Part shown: one piece after another, positions 20,748 through 38,401 of the stretch
Position numbering within the stretch: the first letter of the stretch is position 1
How the letters are laid out: every line of letters starts with the position of its first letter
Position numbers and translations under genes: made by a program
Assembly: GCA_001630475.1 (NCBI GenBank)
Contig: KV419403.1
Span: 1 to 64,000 of the forward strand
Direction of reading: 5' to 3'
DNA: 64,000 nt
From: Sistotremastrum niveocremeum HHB9708
Lineage: Eukaryota > Basidiomycota > Agaricomycetes > Sistotremastrales > Sistotremastraceae
The notes under the pieces: generated by a model
What the model was told of the DNA's origin: nothing
Seen by the model: only the letters and a program-made list of their open reading frames with translations
The model's database searches: none

Positions 20748-22571
20748 ATGGCCGCTCCCTCGAGCCACGGCTCCGCCTCCGACATCAACGAAAAACTCGA
20801 CGATAAACTCAAAGTCAAGACTTTCAATCCGGACCTGGATGTGTCTGATGTGGATGAGAGAAAGCTATTGAGGAAATTGGATCTTGCGCTCGTCCCTTGG
20901 CTTTCGTTTCTCTATCTCCTTTCTTTCCTTGATCGGACGTCTATTGGAAATGCAAAGGTACCCTCTCCCCTGCCCCCATCCCATCCCCACATCCCCTCGT
21001 CTTCTTCCTCGTCTTCATCTGACTCTGCATCGTCTGCATCGGCTAACGCCTCTGACAGTTATACGGCCTCGAAGCCGACCTCCACATCACAGACACCCAA
21101 TACCTCCTCGCACTAACAATCTTCTTCTTCTCCTACGCAATCTTCGAAGTCCCCTCCAACATATTCCTAAAACGTCTCCGTCCCTCCATCTGGCTCTCCT
21201 TCCTCATGTTCATGTGGGGAATCATGATGACGCTTCAAGGTCTCGTACATAATTATGGGGGTCTTCTTGGGATGAGATGGTTGCTGGGGATGTTCGAAGC
21301 TGGTCTTTTTCCGGGGGTGAATTATTATCTCTCATGGTACGCCACTTCATCCCGGGCCATTCCTCTCACAATGACACGTGGTAAATGTAGTTGGTACAAG
21401 CGCTCAGAATTCGGTATCCGAGCAGCTATATTCTTCTCAGCAGCCACAGTCTCAGGCGCATTCGGCGGCCTCCTAGCAGCCGCCATATCAAACATGGAAG
21501 GAGTCGGGGGCAAACCCGCCTGGGCCTGGATATTCATAATAGAAGGCCTAGTCACCGTCCTCGCAGGAGCTGCCTCATTCTGGATAATCCAAGATTTCCC
21601 CGACACCGCTAAATTCCTCACTGAGCCCGAGAGGGCATTCGTCATTCGGAGATTGCAAGAGGATGATCAGTTCTCTGCTGCGGGGGAGAAGTTGAGGTGG
21701 AAGTATATTGTGAGGAGTATTTTGGATTGGAAGACTTGGGTTGGGATGTTGACTTATATGGGCGTTGATGGACCCCTATATGCTTTCTCGCTCTTTTTGC
21801 CGAGTATCATTAATGAGCTGGGGTTCACCGCGACACCTGCGAATCTTCTCACCGTGCCGGTTTATGTGGTCGCTTGTGCTGTTACATGCGGAGTGGGATT
21901 CTGGGCTGATAGAGTTGGCCATCGTGGATGGTTCAACTTTGCGTTCTTGATAGTCGCAGGGGCGGGATACGTCATTCTCATCATCTCACGGAACGCGGGG
22001 TTGAGCTACTTTGCCGTTTTCCTCGCTGCCTCCGGGATATATCCTCTCATCCGTACGTCCCCCTCCCCCTCCTCTCTCATATTCCTAACTCACATTTTGT
22101 TGTAGCAAACACAGTAGCATGGGTCTCAAACAACGTCGAAGGATCCTACAAACGCTCCGTAACACTAGCAATGGTCATATCATTCGGAAACATCAACGGA
22201 GCCGTATCATCTAATGTCTATCGAGCACATGATAAACCGTGGTATCGACTTGGACATGTTATTGTTCTTGTTTATATCGTTATTGGGTTCGTGAGTACGT
22301 GTGCTTTCAAGTATTTGCTTGCGAAGGAGAATGGGAGGAGGGAGAGGGGGGAGAGGGATGAGGTTATTCGGGGGGTTAATGATGATAAGGTACGTCTTCT
22401 CGTTCTGTTTTTGTTGCAGGAATTTTGACTGAGGCTGTGTAGGTTATGCCGAAGGAGAGAGGATATTTCTCGAGAGGGATGTTCAAGCGCGAAGAAGATG
22501 TGTATGATTCTGTGGAAGAAGTTAAACGCGATAAAGGAGACGAGTGGTCTGGATATCGGTATACTACATAA
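20748..22571 (+). CDS. MFS transporter, anion:cation symporter (allantoate/nicotinate permease) family, intron-poor copy
   Basis: Paralog of the transporter at 15362-18347, in the opposite orientation. It begins MAAPSSHGSASD and carries LALVPWLSFLYLLSFLDRTS, IGNAK, LYGLEADLHITDTQYLLALT, FEVPSNIFLKRLRPSIWLSF, WYKRSEFGIRAAIFFSAATV and a charged tail ending GYRYTT. Only four introns are needed: after GNAK, within LSW, after YPLI and after NDDK. The protein has about 520 residues, normal for the family. At least two of the introns occupy the same positions as introns of the paralog. It shares a gene block with the NmrA-like reductase upstream, but a functional link is only a guess. Confidence 0.9.
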
Positions 22572-23368
22572 TCCACACCCTCTCACACTCACACAAGAAT
22601 ATCCTACCTGTACGACTACGATTACGACTACATTGTATGATTACGACTATGAACGCTATCTGCGATGTAACGAAATAATGTAACGGGCATTTGTATTCCG
22701 GATGTACCATTATTCCCAATACTAGTACATGTACCCAAATTCCTTATCCCCTGCCGTAAAGTCACGTAAGGGAATAAACTGTTCTTCCTAGACTGGCTCC
22801 ATGGCCAATGGCATTAGCCACTCGGCACCTCGTTCGAATCCGGCAGCCTCGGCTTCGTCCCACTTCATCTCGAGCCGCGGCTTCATCCCGCAGCTCTCTT
22901 CTTCAATTCTCTTCTCATGGCTTCGCACTGATACCCCTTCACGCATGTTTTGTTAGGCTTGAGAACTTGGAACTTTGGAATTAGAAGAGAATGAAGAGAA
23001 TGCGGTCAATCAGTCGAGTCTCCATACACCGCTCACTCTTCTCGATCCTTTCTTCTCACACTGTTCTTCTATCGTGCACCCCGGTTCCCAGCGATCCACG
23101 AGTCTTTGGGGAGTTGTATGGCGCCGCTCTGGACCCGTGGGTGATCCGGAACTTAAACCAGAACCATGGGGAGAACCATGGGGAGAATTCGTGTATTGAT
23201 TTTGGAGAACTCTCAGGAGATCACGAAGTCAGGCACAGGATCGGCTTGTTGTAATAGTGAGTAGTAAGTAACACAACCAGCCGATACGAAGAGAAAATCT
23301 AGGATACAATCTATAGAACGCACGACACGAACACACGCTTCGCCGCAGCTACTGTAGCACCCTCAGGC
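22572..23368. other. Convergent 3' spacer
   Basis: The stop codons of the second MFS gene and the ABC transporter face each other across about 800 bp. No gene was found. A B-box-like GTTCGAATC at about 22833 lacks a properly spaced A box. A short direct repeat of CCATGGGGAGAA lies near 23163-23185. Confidence 0.5.
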
Positions 23369-29338
<5,970 letters not shown>

Positions 29339-29587
29339 CTAGCAAGTGAGAGATAACAGCAAGAAGGTGCAGCGGACCGCGTGCCAGTGCTGGGGATGCC
29401 GACATGCGATCATAACAGTGGGGGCCACTTATACCAAGTGTGCGATCTGGAAGGCCGAAAATCTTCGTCCGAAATCGAGCTTCCGAACCTCGGCACCTCG
29501 GGCGGCAGAACGCCGAGTGCCTGCTTCTTATACGCGTGTGACGCAACCGCCCGTAATCATTGCGTAATCACAGTATTCATGCGAAGA

Positions 29588-30694
29588 TCATCCTAAAATA
29601 CCCTCTGCATTTCCAAGGATAATATTATCTATAAGACGCGTTTTTCCAACCCACATCGCACCGCTCAATATCACTGCTTTCCCCTCCTCGTAAGTCTGAA
29701 CGTCGTCGAACGTGTCTGGGTCGTTCATGTGAATGTAATCGGGCTTGATCAGGACACCATCTGCTTCCGCTGCTGAGCTGCGCTCTTTGAGATAAGCAAG
29801 AGCTTTCTCTATCGCCAAATTTTTATCTCGTAGATCTCTCCAGGCATCCTTGCAAACGTTTAAGGTCGCATAGAGACTAGAGGCATGCTTCCGATCGTTT
29901 GGGGAAAGATATGCATTCCGAGAGGACAACGCAAGTCCATCAACAGGGGATCTCACAGTCGGCATAATGTGAAGATGCCCAGGCTCAGGATGCGAAAGGA
30001 GTAGATCTCGGCACATTCGGCGCAGTAGTAATCCTTGTTGAATATCCTTCTGCCCGAAGTATGTATCTGTTGGCTGTCGAACGTGTGAGTACAGCGTCAT
30101 ACCGGAGGCCCATAGCTCTCTCACCTCAACAGCGTTGAACAGTTTCGTCACGACAGTTGCCACGCCTCTGAAGAAGCCCGGTCTTGATCCTCCTTCCATT
30201 TGGTGACCATAGCCCTTCACCTCGATGAACGTGCCCTTTTGGCCAGAGACATCCTGTGTAATCCCACTAGGATACATGTCCTGGACAGTGGGCATGAAGA
30301 TAGCCGATGTGATGCGTTCCGATTCTGTGCTAGGTTCGGGAACCTTAGTCTGTTCCAAGAGTGCCAGGTCAGCTTCAAGTGTCCTTGGATATGTCGATAG
30401 ATCCTCGGTAGGAGCGAACTGTGCTGGGTTCACGAATATAGAGAGCACAGTGAGATCATTCCTAGACAAGGAATGCTTCACTACGATTCAGTCAATACAA
30501 CTTAGAAAGTCGATCTTAGCGTTCGCACATAAGGAGATGTGTCCATCATGGAGAGCTCCCATTGTAGCCACAAATCCTACAGATTTTTGCTCGAGGTAAG
30601 CCTTCCGACGCCATTCTCGCAGCGATGCGACTGTGCGGAAAATGGGGATCGTGGATGTAGGTAATGTCACTGAGGCCGCCAGCAATCGACTCAT
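29588..30694 (-). CDS. panC: Pantothenate synthetase (pantoate--beta-alanine ligase)
   Basis: Catalyses ATP-dependent joining of pantoate and beta-alanine, the last step of vitamin B5 synthesis and a precursor step for coenzyme A. Motifs in order are VGFVATMGALHDGHISLL (ATP-binding HxGH-type), LSIFVNPAQFAPTEDLSTYP, PGFFRGVATVVTKLFNAVEP, TDTYFGQKD, and DGLALSSRNAYLSP with its SSRN signature. Two introns are inferred. The first, after HISL, shifts frame if kept. The second (30074-30124) is 51 nt, a multiple of three, and has no stop, so retention would add 17 residues just before PTDTYFGQKD. Length after splicing is about 334 residues, near normal. The N-terminus SRLLAASVTLPTSTIP may be a weak mitochondrial presequence. 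The start at 30694 is the only good one. Confidence 0.95.
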
Positions 30695-30793
30695 TGAGAT
30701 AAAATATTATCTGAGTTTGAATGTCATAGATATAGATAAGACTGAGCGCCTATTATGACACCGATTCTAATCTAGTTGTTCCAGCTAGTTAAT

Positions 30794-33375
30794 TTATTCC
30801 ATCAGTTCCACGTAGTTCGCTGGAAGGAAAACGTTCATCAACAAAATGCTCAAACCAAGGATGATAGCGGAGGAAAGTATCTGACCAGGGAAAAGACCAG
30901 TTTCGCCCGATGGCGTTGTTCCAGACCACCAATCTTCGCTTGCTGCTTCGATATTTGTTATTTTGTCGCCTTCTTTGAAAGATATTTCATTGTCTTCGCC
31001 GGCGTCGTAGCTAAGAAAAAAGATGAGCAGGAGGATTGATCAGATGGAAGCACCTGCTTACTCATAGAGAGCTATGGCATGGGCTCCAATGTCTTCTGGT
31101 TCTGGCTCGGGTTCGGGTGCGTGCACCGGTGCAGCCTGCGCGACGGGCGGTGGTGGCGGAGGAGGGGGAGGAGGAGGCTACCGCGACAGTCAGGTTTCAA
31201 CTTATGATGGGTGCATGAAACGCACGGGAGATGGAGGAGGAGCTTCAACGGCCTCCTCAATAATTTCAACATAATTAGCTAATAGATAATCAGCACGCCT
31301 CGAAGAAACGATTTCAAAGGAGGGGCCTACCAGGGAAAAGTCCACTCTTTGCTCCACCAGCTCCAACACCAGACCACCAACCTAAATTCCGACATCAACA
31401 TTTATTTCCTGAAGCATGACAGGGAATACTTCACCTTCGTCTAATTGTTCAATCTGCTCAATCGTTTCGCCCTCTTCTAAATCCATTTCATTCTCTTCGG
31501 CGGCCTAGATCTTGTCAGAACGCCGCTTGAGGATCTTAAAGCTCCCAAGAAGGTACCTCATAAGGGAACAGGACGATAGCAATGATGCCCTTGTCACCAG
31601 AGTCGGCAGCTGGTGCAGATGGTGGGGCAGCAGGTTCCGGTTCTGATTGCGGCGGAGGAGCTGCTGCTGCGGGTGGAGGAGGAGGCGGCGGGGGCGGAGG
31701 CGGAGGCTGCAATCGGTTGATATTAGTTGAGGGTTGCTGGTAAGGATAATGGGACTCACGGGTGGTGGTGCTTCTTCTTCCACTTCAGGTTCAGGCTCTG
31801 GTTCGTGCGCTGCCGGAGCAGGGGGCGGCGGCGGCGGCGGAGGGGGTGGTGGTGGTGGTGCTTCAGCCTCAGGTTCCTCCTCCACTTCAGGTTCTGGCTC
31901 CGGTTCAGGAGCTGGGGGAGGAGGCGGGGGAGGCGCAGGCGCCGAAGTATTGAATCTAGAAGCTATCGCAGCACCAGCGCCGACGCCCACAGCTGCCGCT
32001 GCAGCAGTGACAACTCCAGCACTTGCATTTCTACTCCGTTCCTCCTCTTCTGCTTGTTGCTTCTTAGCAAGTGCTTGACGTTCGCTCCAAGTCAGTTTCT
32101 TCGCTCCTCCAGCTGCGACGGGTCTAGGCGCTTGTTGCTGAGCAGCGGCTTCAGCTTGACGCGCAGCGAATGGATTTTGTAATTTCTTGGGAGCAGGCAA
32201 TGAAACAGGTGTATACGCAGTGCCCTTCGGAAAAATCACTAAAGCCGATATCTTCTAGAAGTGATCGAAAAACTCACAACGGGTCCTATCCTGTCTTCCT
32301 CAGCAGGCTTCGTAGGTACAGTCGAAGAGGGAGTAGCGGCTGAAGCAGCGATGCTCGGAGAAGGGGTTTGGAATCTTGCCGGAGGTCGTGAAGCAGACGG
32401 CAAAGATGGGGTTGCATGCACAGGCTGCGGCTTCACCGAAGGCTCATCATCATCCCAAGATGGGGTACCAGACTTCGTAGCTATAGCCGGTACGACCGAC
32501 GAAGGAGCGGGAGATGGTGCACTTCGCGTGTACGAGAAATCCTGTCGCGGTGGGACCGCTGAGATGGGCTAAGAACGCTACATTAGTAGGTTATATAGCA
32601 GTGAGCGGAATTGGACGTGCCTTTTTAGCAGGAGGTGCAGCTGCAACACTACTCGGTCCGGTCTTACGAAGGGCACCGATGTCCGGCTTCCCGATAGGCG
32701 TGTACGACGTCCCCACCGGGGCGATGGGCTCGTATTTCCGCGCCGACTCTTTATGAACAGAGTATTTTGATCCCGACGCCTCTTCGACGCGTTTCATGAT
32801 CAACCTAGGACTGACATCGGCCTAAAAGGAATGAGATCAAATCGTAGTCGGATGGATAATCGCCATACCTCGTTTCTGGCATTGATGACTACATGTGTTC
32901 CTTTCAGGAATTGGGCGACTGCGCTTGAATGTGTGTCTGTGACGAATCAGCAGGGCGACGTCAAAAGAGAGTTTAGAGACGTACGGAAGAGCCCTTTCTT
33001 AGATTCCGGGACGCCATCTCCACACCAATTGATCTGAACGAACTTGAACAGCTCGGTCTATAAATCCATCTGGATCAGACCACATCTCCTGTACACGAAG
33101 CAGAGACCTACATTCGGATCTTTGACTCTGGTGAAAGCATACTGGATGCTACAAGCCGCTTGTTATGGATCCATATAGATATTGAACAACTGAACTTACC
33201 GTCCGTCCGAGAACTCTTCTTCCAACTCTTCCAATCCTCCATTTCCCGACGCTTGCACTTTCAAATCATTTCCTCCCCTTTCATAAGTAAACAGCGTCCA
33301 ATCAGAATCTCCATCAATAACAGCTTTATACGCCGTCGAAAGCTCCCTCGAAGACAAATTAACTTGTAGTGACAT
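30794..33375 (-). CDS. ABP1: Actin-binding protein Abp1 (ADF-H domain, two SH3 domains)
   Basis: Abp1/drebrin-like proteins bind F-actin and recruit endocytic patch proteins through SH3 domains. The N-terminus (MSLQVNLSSRELSTAYKAVI) begins an ADF-homology domain with DWTLFTYERGGNDLKVQASG and FVQINWCGDGVPESKKG. The middle has basic and A/P/E-rich segments including KKLTWSERQALAKKQQAEEE, then long proline tracts alternating with acidic EPEPEPE runs. Two SH3 domains close the protein. The first spans LFPYEAAEENEMDLEEGETI to GWWSGVGAGGAKSGLFPANY; the second runs from ALYDYDAGEDNEISFKEGDK to GLFPANYVELME at the C-terminus. About a dozen introns are inferred, with ALYDY and both FPANY sites confirmed by phase. 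Yeast Abp1 has only one SH3. The total is about 650 residues. Confidence 0.9.
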
Positions 33376-33533
33376 GGGTTTAGAAGTAACTGCGGAGTTT
33401 GGATCAATGACTCTCGGTTATGACGACGTCAATATTTTTGTGAATATTCCAATGTTTTGTTATACCAGTGTGTGAGATGAAGTACAAGTAAATGCTAATG
33501 CCAGGAAAAATAATGTAAACAGCCCAAAAAATC

Positions 33534-34780
33534 CTACAACTCATCCTTGTTATCACGTCCTTCACCATCATCGAGACCTTCGTCATCATCATCTCCAAGC
33601 TCCTTCACATCATCGAAGTGTGCCTCCGAAACGGGATTCGTAAGAGGTTTCTGAGCCTCGGGTTGACCAGCCTTCGCTGCCTGCTCAGCGATGTACTTGG
33701 CATAATCGGCTCCGCCGTGTCCTTCATGCACATCACCGATAGGAAGACCATCATCGCCAACGGTCATTCCACCATGAGGATTTCCATACCCTCCACCCTG
33801 CATGATCGCATCGGCTTCCTCTCTCCTCAGCTCCATCTCAGGCATTGCTTGTTTCTCTTCTTTGAAAGCCTGAGTGAGAGTGCTGATATCGACGGTACCA
33901 GCTGCGACGCTCTTGAAGAATTTGGCGAGCTGTTCGTACTTGAGAAGACCTTCGTACATCACGGGTCCTTTCTGACCAGGGAGGTAGAGGAGTACTTTGG
34001 GTTTACGATGTGTTTCGTCGTTGGGAAATCCGAGGGCTTTGGAGATGAGTCCACGACGATCGCGAGCGTTACCGAAGGCGATTTGTTTATCGAATTGATT
34101 GCCGAGGACAACCCAGAGGAGAGGAACTTTGTTGGATTTGTTCAGGAGGAGTGCTCGAGGCTTGTCGCGGTTCTGAGGTGATCACGTCAGCAGAGAGCAT
34201 GGAATGTCGTAGCAAAGGAACGAACCTCGTAAGCCCATTCGCTAATGCCCTCAGTCTTTCGCTTCACACGAGTGACGGCATTGGGTATTGCGCTCTTGGC
34301 CCAATTGTAGATGGCACTGGTGGTACGAGCACCCTGGTAATCAATGCCAGGAGACTTGGCACCCTTCTTGAAGAGCTGCGAAACAAGTGAACAAAAGTCG
34401 AAGAGGCGTTGCAAAAGGATATACCTTGACAGTAGGGAAGCCCTTGATGCCTTGCTCTGCGCATAAACGTTTGTTCTTCTCTGCGTCGCAATCGACGGCA
34501 TAGAGAGGCACGAGGGGTGAGAGTTTGGTAGCAGCCTTTTCATATTGAGGCGAAAGATTTTGGCAGTGCTGTAGGACGACATGAGATGGATATAAGAGAG
34601 GCTAGTAAGATGACTAACACCACACCAGGGTGCCACGAAAGCAACGATAGTCGTTCTGTTCTCCTTCATGACAGACTTGAAGGACTTTTGGTCGAGCATT
34701 TTGACGCTTGACGTCTCACTGAAGAGACCAGCAGACACAAGGGACGCAAAGAGGGATAGGGATAGTAAGGGGACAATCAT
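33534..34780 (-). CDS. Protein disulfide isomerase, thioredoxin-domain ER protein with KDEL
   Basis: The N-terminus is a clear signal peptide (MIVPLLSLSLFASLVSAGLF). A thioredoxin domain follows with KSVMKENRTTIVAFVAPWCG joined across an intron to HCQNLSPQYEKAATKLS, forming the APWCGHC active site, then LCAEQGIKGFPTVK with the cis-proline. The second half has a redox-inactive thioredoxin-like region (PRALLLNKSNKVPLLWVVLG, PKVLLYLPGQKGPVMYEGLL). The C-terminus is acidic and ends NKDEL, an ER-retention signal. Four introns give about 340 residues. A single active CGHC domain suggests an Mpd1/PDIA6-related oxidoreductase. It catalyses disulfide formation and exchange in the ER lumen. Confidence 0.92.
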
Positions 34781-34827
34781 GGCGGGCTGGGGAGGGACGG
34801 GTTGATGGCAGTCAAGAGTTTCGGTGC

Positions 34828-34835
34828 GTTATAAA
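34828..34835 (-). promoter_or_regulatory. TATA-like element of the PDI gene
   Basis: TTTATAAC on the minus strand lies about 48 bp before the PDI start codon at 34780 and is followed by a C-rich leader. No other TATA-like string lies closer. Confidence 0.4.
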
Positions 34836-35074
34836 GGCGTTGAATGTAGAAGACATACTACGTGGCTTTCGCACGGTCCGGATATTTTGATGAGAACGGC
34901 CAATCGAGAGCCCGTCGTTCAAGTCTTCACACACGTCTACACCCAATCTCTACAGTCAGCCCAACTCTGCATTCAAGAATACGGTACACCCAGCCACAAC
35001 ATCGCAACAGCCACCGAACTCTTCACACGCACTCCGCGCTCATCTGCTTCGTATTCAGCATTCCGACACACTCA

Positions 35075-35620
35075 TCAGCGACGACCACAAACCTCGGCAG
35101 CAGCAACGATCCATTCTCGCATCCCTCGCACATACACATCTTCGTCTTCATTCAGCGGGTAGTCCGCATTCCATACCCGCAGCGTCGAAAACTGCGCCGC
35201 CGCCTTCAAGTACCGCACGTCTTCATCGTCAACTTCTTCCTCCATCTCCTCTGTCTCTTCTTCAACTGGTGCGCCTCTCGTTCTCTTCCCTCGATTTGAT
35301 TTCCCGCCCACCACGTTTTTTCTCTGCTTAGGAGGGGCAGAAGTGTGTTGCAACACTGCTCCTGCATATCCCTCCGGCAGCGGTATATCCTGTCCCTGTA
35401 CTGTCCTTCCTCTGAAGCGTGCAATAAATCGTCTTTTGAGCTTTCCAAAATAATTTGAATCCGTAGAGGATTCTCCAGTTGACTCCTCTGTCGATTCAAC
35501 TTCTTTCGGATGGAAATATGTCGACATTGGTGCAGGGCCGTTATACGCGACTCTGAACGGCATCAAGTTGGGGGTGACTGTCTTCAACGCTGTGGGACTA
35601 GGCGTGATAGAGAACGACAT
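35075..35620 (-). CDS. Ribonuclease H2 subunit C
   Basis: Non-catalytic subunit of the trimeric RNase H2, which removes ribonucleotides from DNA and resolves RNA:DNA hybrids. The 181-residue frame has no intron. Family features are NLMPFRVAYNGPAPMSTYFH near the N-terminus, then FRGRTVQGQDIPLPEGYAGA and the C-terminal RVWNADYPLNEDEDVYVRGM followed by EWIVAAAEV. The conserved PF.V.YNGPAPVS and FRGR...DIPLPEGY..VV pattern identifies the family. An acidic insert (EEETEEMEEEVDDEDV) separates the two halves. The start at 35620 (MSFSITPSPTALKTV) is preferred over an upstream in-frame ATG at 35698. The family evolves quickly and is often missed in annotation. Confidence 0.85.
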   Translation of the reverse strand: MSFSITPSPTALKTVTPNLMPFRVAYNGPAPMSTYFHPKEVESTEESTGESSTDSNYFGKLKRRFIARFRGRTVQGQDIPLPEGYAGAVLQHTSAPPKQRKNVVGGKSNRGKRTRGAPVEEETEEMEEEVDDEDVRYLKAAAQFSTLRVWNADYPLNEDEDVYVRGMREWIVAAAEVCGRR

Positions 35621-35973
35621 TTGAGAGAGATGCAGGCCGTAGAATGTGAGTGTTTGAAAGAAAGGACGTGACAACGCGTTCCTCCCCAGGTGTGACACAC
35701 GCGATCGATCGTGTTCTCTTCCAAGCCTTCCCTTCGAATCCTATTGAGACCGAGACGTGGCGAGAATACATGTTCGTTGACATCCACACTCGAGATATAT
35801 ATACAACCAGCCTTTCGTATTATCTGGCGAAACTCTACGCGCACGACCCATCAGCTCACCCTCCCTCTTCCCCTCAAGAGCACTGCCAGTGTATCAGTGA
35901 TGTTCTCCACTCAGAGAGTAGCGATGACCGTGAACACCAGACGCCGAATAAAATCAGCCGGGCACTTCAGGCT
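35621..35973. other. Spacer between RNase H2C and RPT4
   Basis: This 353-bp stretch lies between the RNase H2C start and the RPT4 stop, both on the minus strand. It contains short open frames on the plus strand but no recognisable gene. It should hold the RPT4 3' UTR and the RNase H2C promoter. Confidence 0.45.
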
Positions 35974-37526
35974 TTAGGTCGTATATTCCAGTTTAGCTAA
36001 ATGCATATCAGCAACCATAATATCAAAAATAAACAAAATAAACAAAAACGTACTCTCATGCTTCTTAGCCTCAGACACTTTCCTCGCTGCCTTGGTCAAA
36101 TCTTCCTGAGTAATGTACTCCCTAAACAATACAAAAAATCAATATCCTTTCATGGCACGCCCCGAAAGACAAACGCACCGATCATCGCGGATAGCAAACA
36201 TTCCAGCCTCCGTAACCACATTTCTCAGATCAGCTCCATTAAACCCATCTGTCAACTAAAAACAGAGATTCGCAATCAGATCCACCCCGAGATGCATCCC
36301 AATACAGAATAGTCACCTTAACGACTGCTTCGAAATCGAGCCCCTCAGCCTTATTTACGGGCTGAGCGTGGATTTTGAGGATCTCCAACCGGCCTTGTTC
36401 GTTTGGTAATGGGATCTCGATCTTGCGATCTAGACGTCCAGGTCGGAGAAGGGCGGGGTCGAGAGTGTCCGGTCGATTCGTAGCCATGATCAGTTTCGTC
36501 CGACCTAACGAGTCGAAACCGTCCATCTGATTTAGTAGCTAATTCCCCAATTAGTGAATGAAATTTCCGCAGGAAAGGATGCTCACCTCCATCAACGTTC
36601 TCTGAATTTCACGATCTGCACTCGTGCCCTCTGAGAACCGTCTTCCACCAATGGCATCAATCTCATCCATAAAAATAATACAAGGTTCATGATCCCTCGC
36701 ATACCCGAACATCTCTCTCACAACCCTCGCCGATTCACCAATATACTTGTCCACAATAGCCGACGACACAACTTTCAGAAAGTTGGTCGAAAGCGTAGCA
36801 GCCACCGCTCGCGCCAACAGCGTCTTTCCCGTCCCAGGAGGTCCGTAGAGCAAAACACCCTTCGGAGGCGATATACCCACTCTCTTGAACAGTTCGGGAT
36901 TCATAAGTGGCAGTTCAATGACTTCTCGTAATTCTCGAACTTGGTCGCCGAGACCACCGATTCCAGCGAACGTGACACCTCCAGGATCTTCGAGGGACAT
37001 TTTGTAGACTAGGGGATCGACTTCACGAGGGAGGATACGCATGACGGTTAGTGTTGTCATATCGAGGGAGACGCGTGTGCCGGTTTTGAGCTTTTCGACG
37101 GGGATGGTGGGACGGAATGAGACGGCGTAGCGGGGACCTGATGAAGCTTTTACGATGACTTTTCGATTGTGAGTATTTGATGTGAAGAGAGAAAGGTGGG
37201 AGCTCACATCGTTCGTCGTCTAGTTGCTTCATGACCTCTCCAACGATCTGACCCACTGACTGCACGGCTCGGATATCATTCTCAGTCTTCTCATGCTCCT
37301 TCTCCAGATCCTTCAACGAGAACCGCACTGCACCAAATCAATCAGCACACCGTAACCACAAGAGCTAGAGCTCATGACATACGAGTCTTCAGACTCTCGC
37401 TCATATTCTCATGATCGCGCATTCTCTGCATATCCCTCAATTTTTGCGCAGGATTGGAGTATTGAAACGTACATTTCTGTAATTTGTCAAAGCATTTTTT
37501 CTCCGTTCGTCGATGGGGGCAGACAT
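35974..37526 (-). CDS. RPT4: 26S proteasome regulatory ATPase subunit Rpt4 (S10b)
   Basis: AAA ATPase of the 19S base ring, which unfolds ubiquitinated substrates for the 20S core. A coiled-coil N-terminus ([20 protein letters not shown]) leads into the OB domain ([20 protein letters not shown]). The ATPase has Walker [21 protein letters not shown], Walker [13 protein letters not shown], the ISP motif around [20 protein letters not shown], and Arg fingers at [13 protein letters not shown]. The Rpt4-specific segments [20 protein letters not shown] and [20 protein letters not shown] are present. The last intron places KLEYTT at the C-terminus. The start at 37526 gives [18 protein letters not shown]. 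About six introns are inferred, for about 400 residues. Essential housekeeping gene; all catalytic motifs are intact. Confidence 0.95.
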
Positions 37527-38035
37527 TGTGAAAGGTGGTCGAGGTGCAGGGCGACGCGCGTATGCGTCCGAGTCTTTCTGTTTTCGGATGACGGAGTTGA
37601 AATCGCGTCAATGGCTTCAACTTGAACCGGATCTCGATCAACAACAAAAAATTGTGTTCCTGCCATATGCTTCGCTTTGAAAGATATTCAGTATAATTAC
37701 AGGGAAAGCATTTGATATCAACAGCCGCTGCAAAAAATGGAAACAGTTGTATGGCGGAAAAGTTGGGACTCGCTGAGCCTTGCTGCCTTTAATGAGCGAT
37801 GACATCCAGACAAATATACTGTAGTATTTCAGGGGGCTAACGGTCCACAGGACGCTCTTGTCGTGTCTAAGCAATGCAAAGTTAAAATCTTCTTGCGCCA
37901 AATGGGGGGAACAGATGGGTTTTAGCGAAACAATATATGGTCAGGACGAAACTTAAAGAGAGGTATGAAAAGCTGCTCGTCACTGTGGGATTTGACGATA
38001 TTAATATGGCAATCCTAGTCATTCCCTCATTCAAT

Positions 38036-38401
38036 TTATCTGAGAGAACACACTCCCTCCTCAAACTTGGCATAATCCCCGATAGGTGAACCAATCCGCA
38101 CGCATGTCATCGATGAGTCGAACTGGCAGAATCGTTGAACGTATCCGCCGCTGTCATGAGCATCGATAGCCAGTAGCCACTCCCCGGGGGGAACATCGGC
38201 CCGCTCGCATATCACAACTATCTGTCAACGAACATGAAAGCCTTGCACAATTTCTACAACAATATATGCCCCTAAGTTATTTTCAAGCCACCGTTCCTGC
38301 GGACCTCGATTCGAGTTTTCGTACCAATACCCTTGTCCGACTCTTCCTCCTAGTTCAGTCAACGATTGACCCTGGTCCATCGAAGACAAGAAAGTGGCCA
38401 T
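38036..38401 (-). CDS. Possible small hypothetical protein gene
   Basis: I do not recognise this product. An ATG at 38401 begins MATFLSSMDQGQSLTELGGR and continues open to 38225. Removing a possible 39-nt intron (GTTGTAG...GACAG, around 38226-38267) joins GAYI to IVVICERADVPPGEWLLAID and the frame runs on to RIGSPIGDYAKFEEGVC, with the stop at 38036. A TATATA string lies about 50 bp upstream (38447-38453). The residue composition looks protein-like, but the intron is unusually short. It may equally be a gene remnant or chance. There is no signal peptide at the chosen start. Confidence 0.22.

Noticed and set aside
22795-22850. B-box-like GTTCGAATC suggesting a tRNA or SINE
   Set aside because: The only A-box-like string (TGGCCAATGGC) lies too close, the T stem pairs poorly and no cloverleaf can be drawn.
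31734-32182. Long glycine- or arginine-rich plus-strand frames
   Set aside because: They are the antisense shadow of the proline/glutamate tracts of the Abp1 gene, whose SH3 and ADF-H domains are clear.
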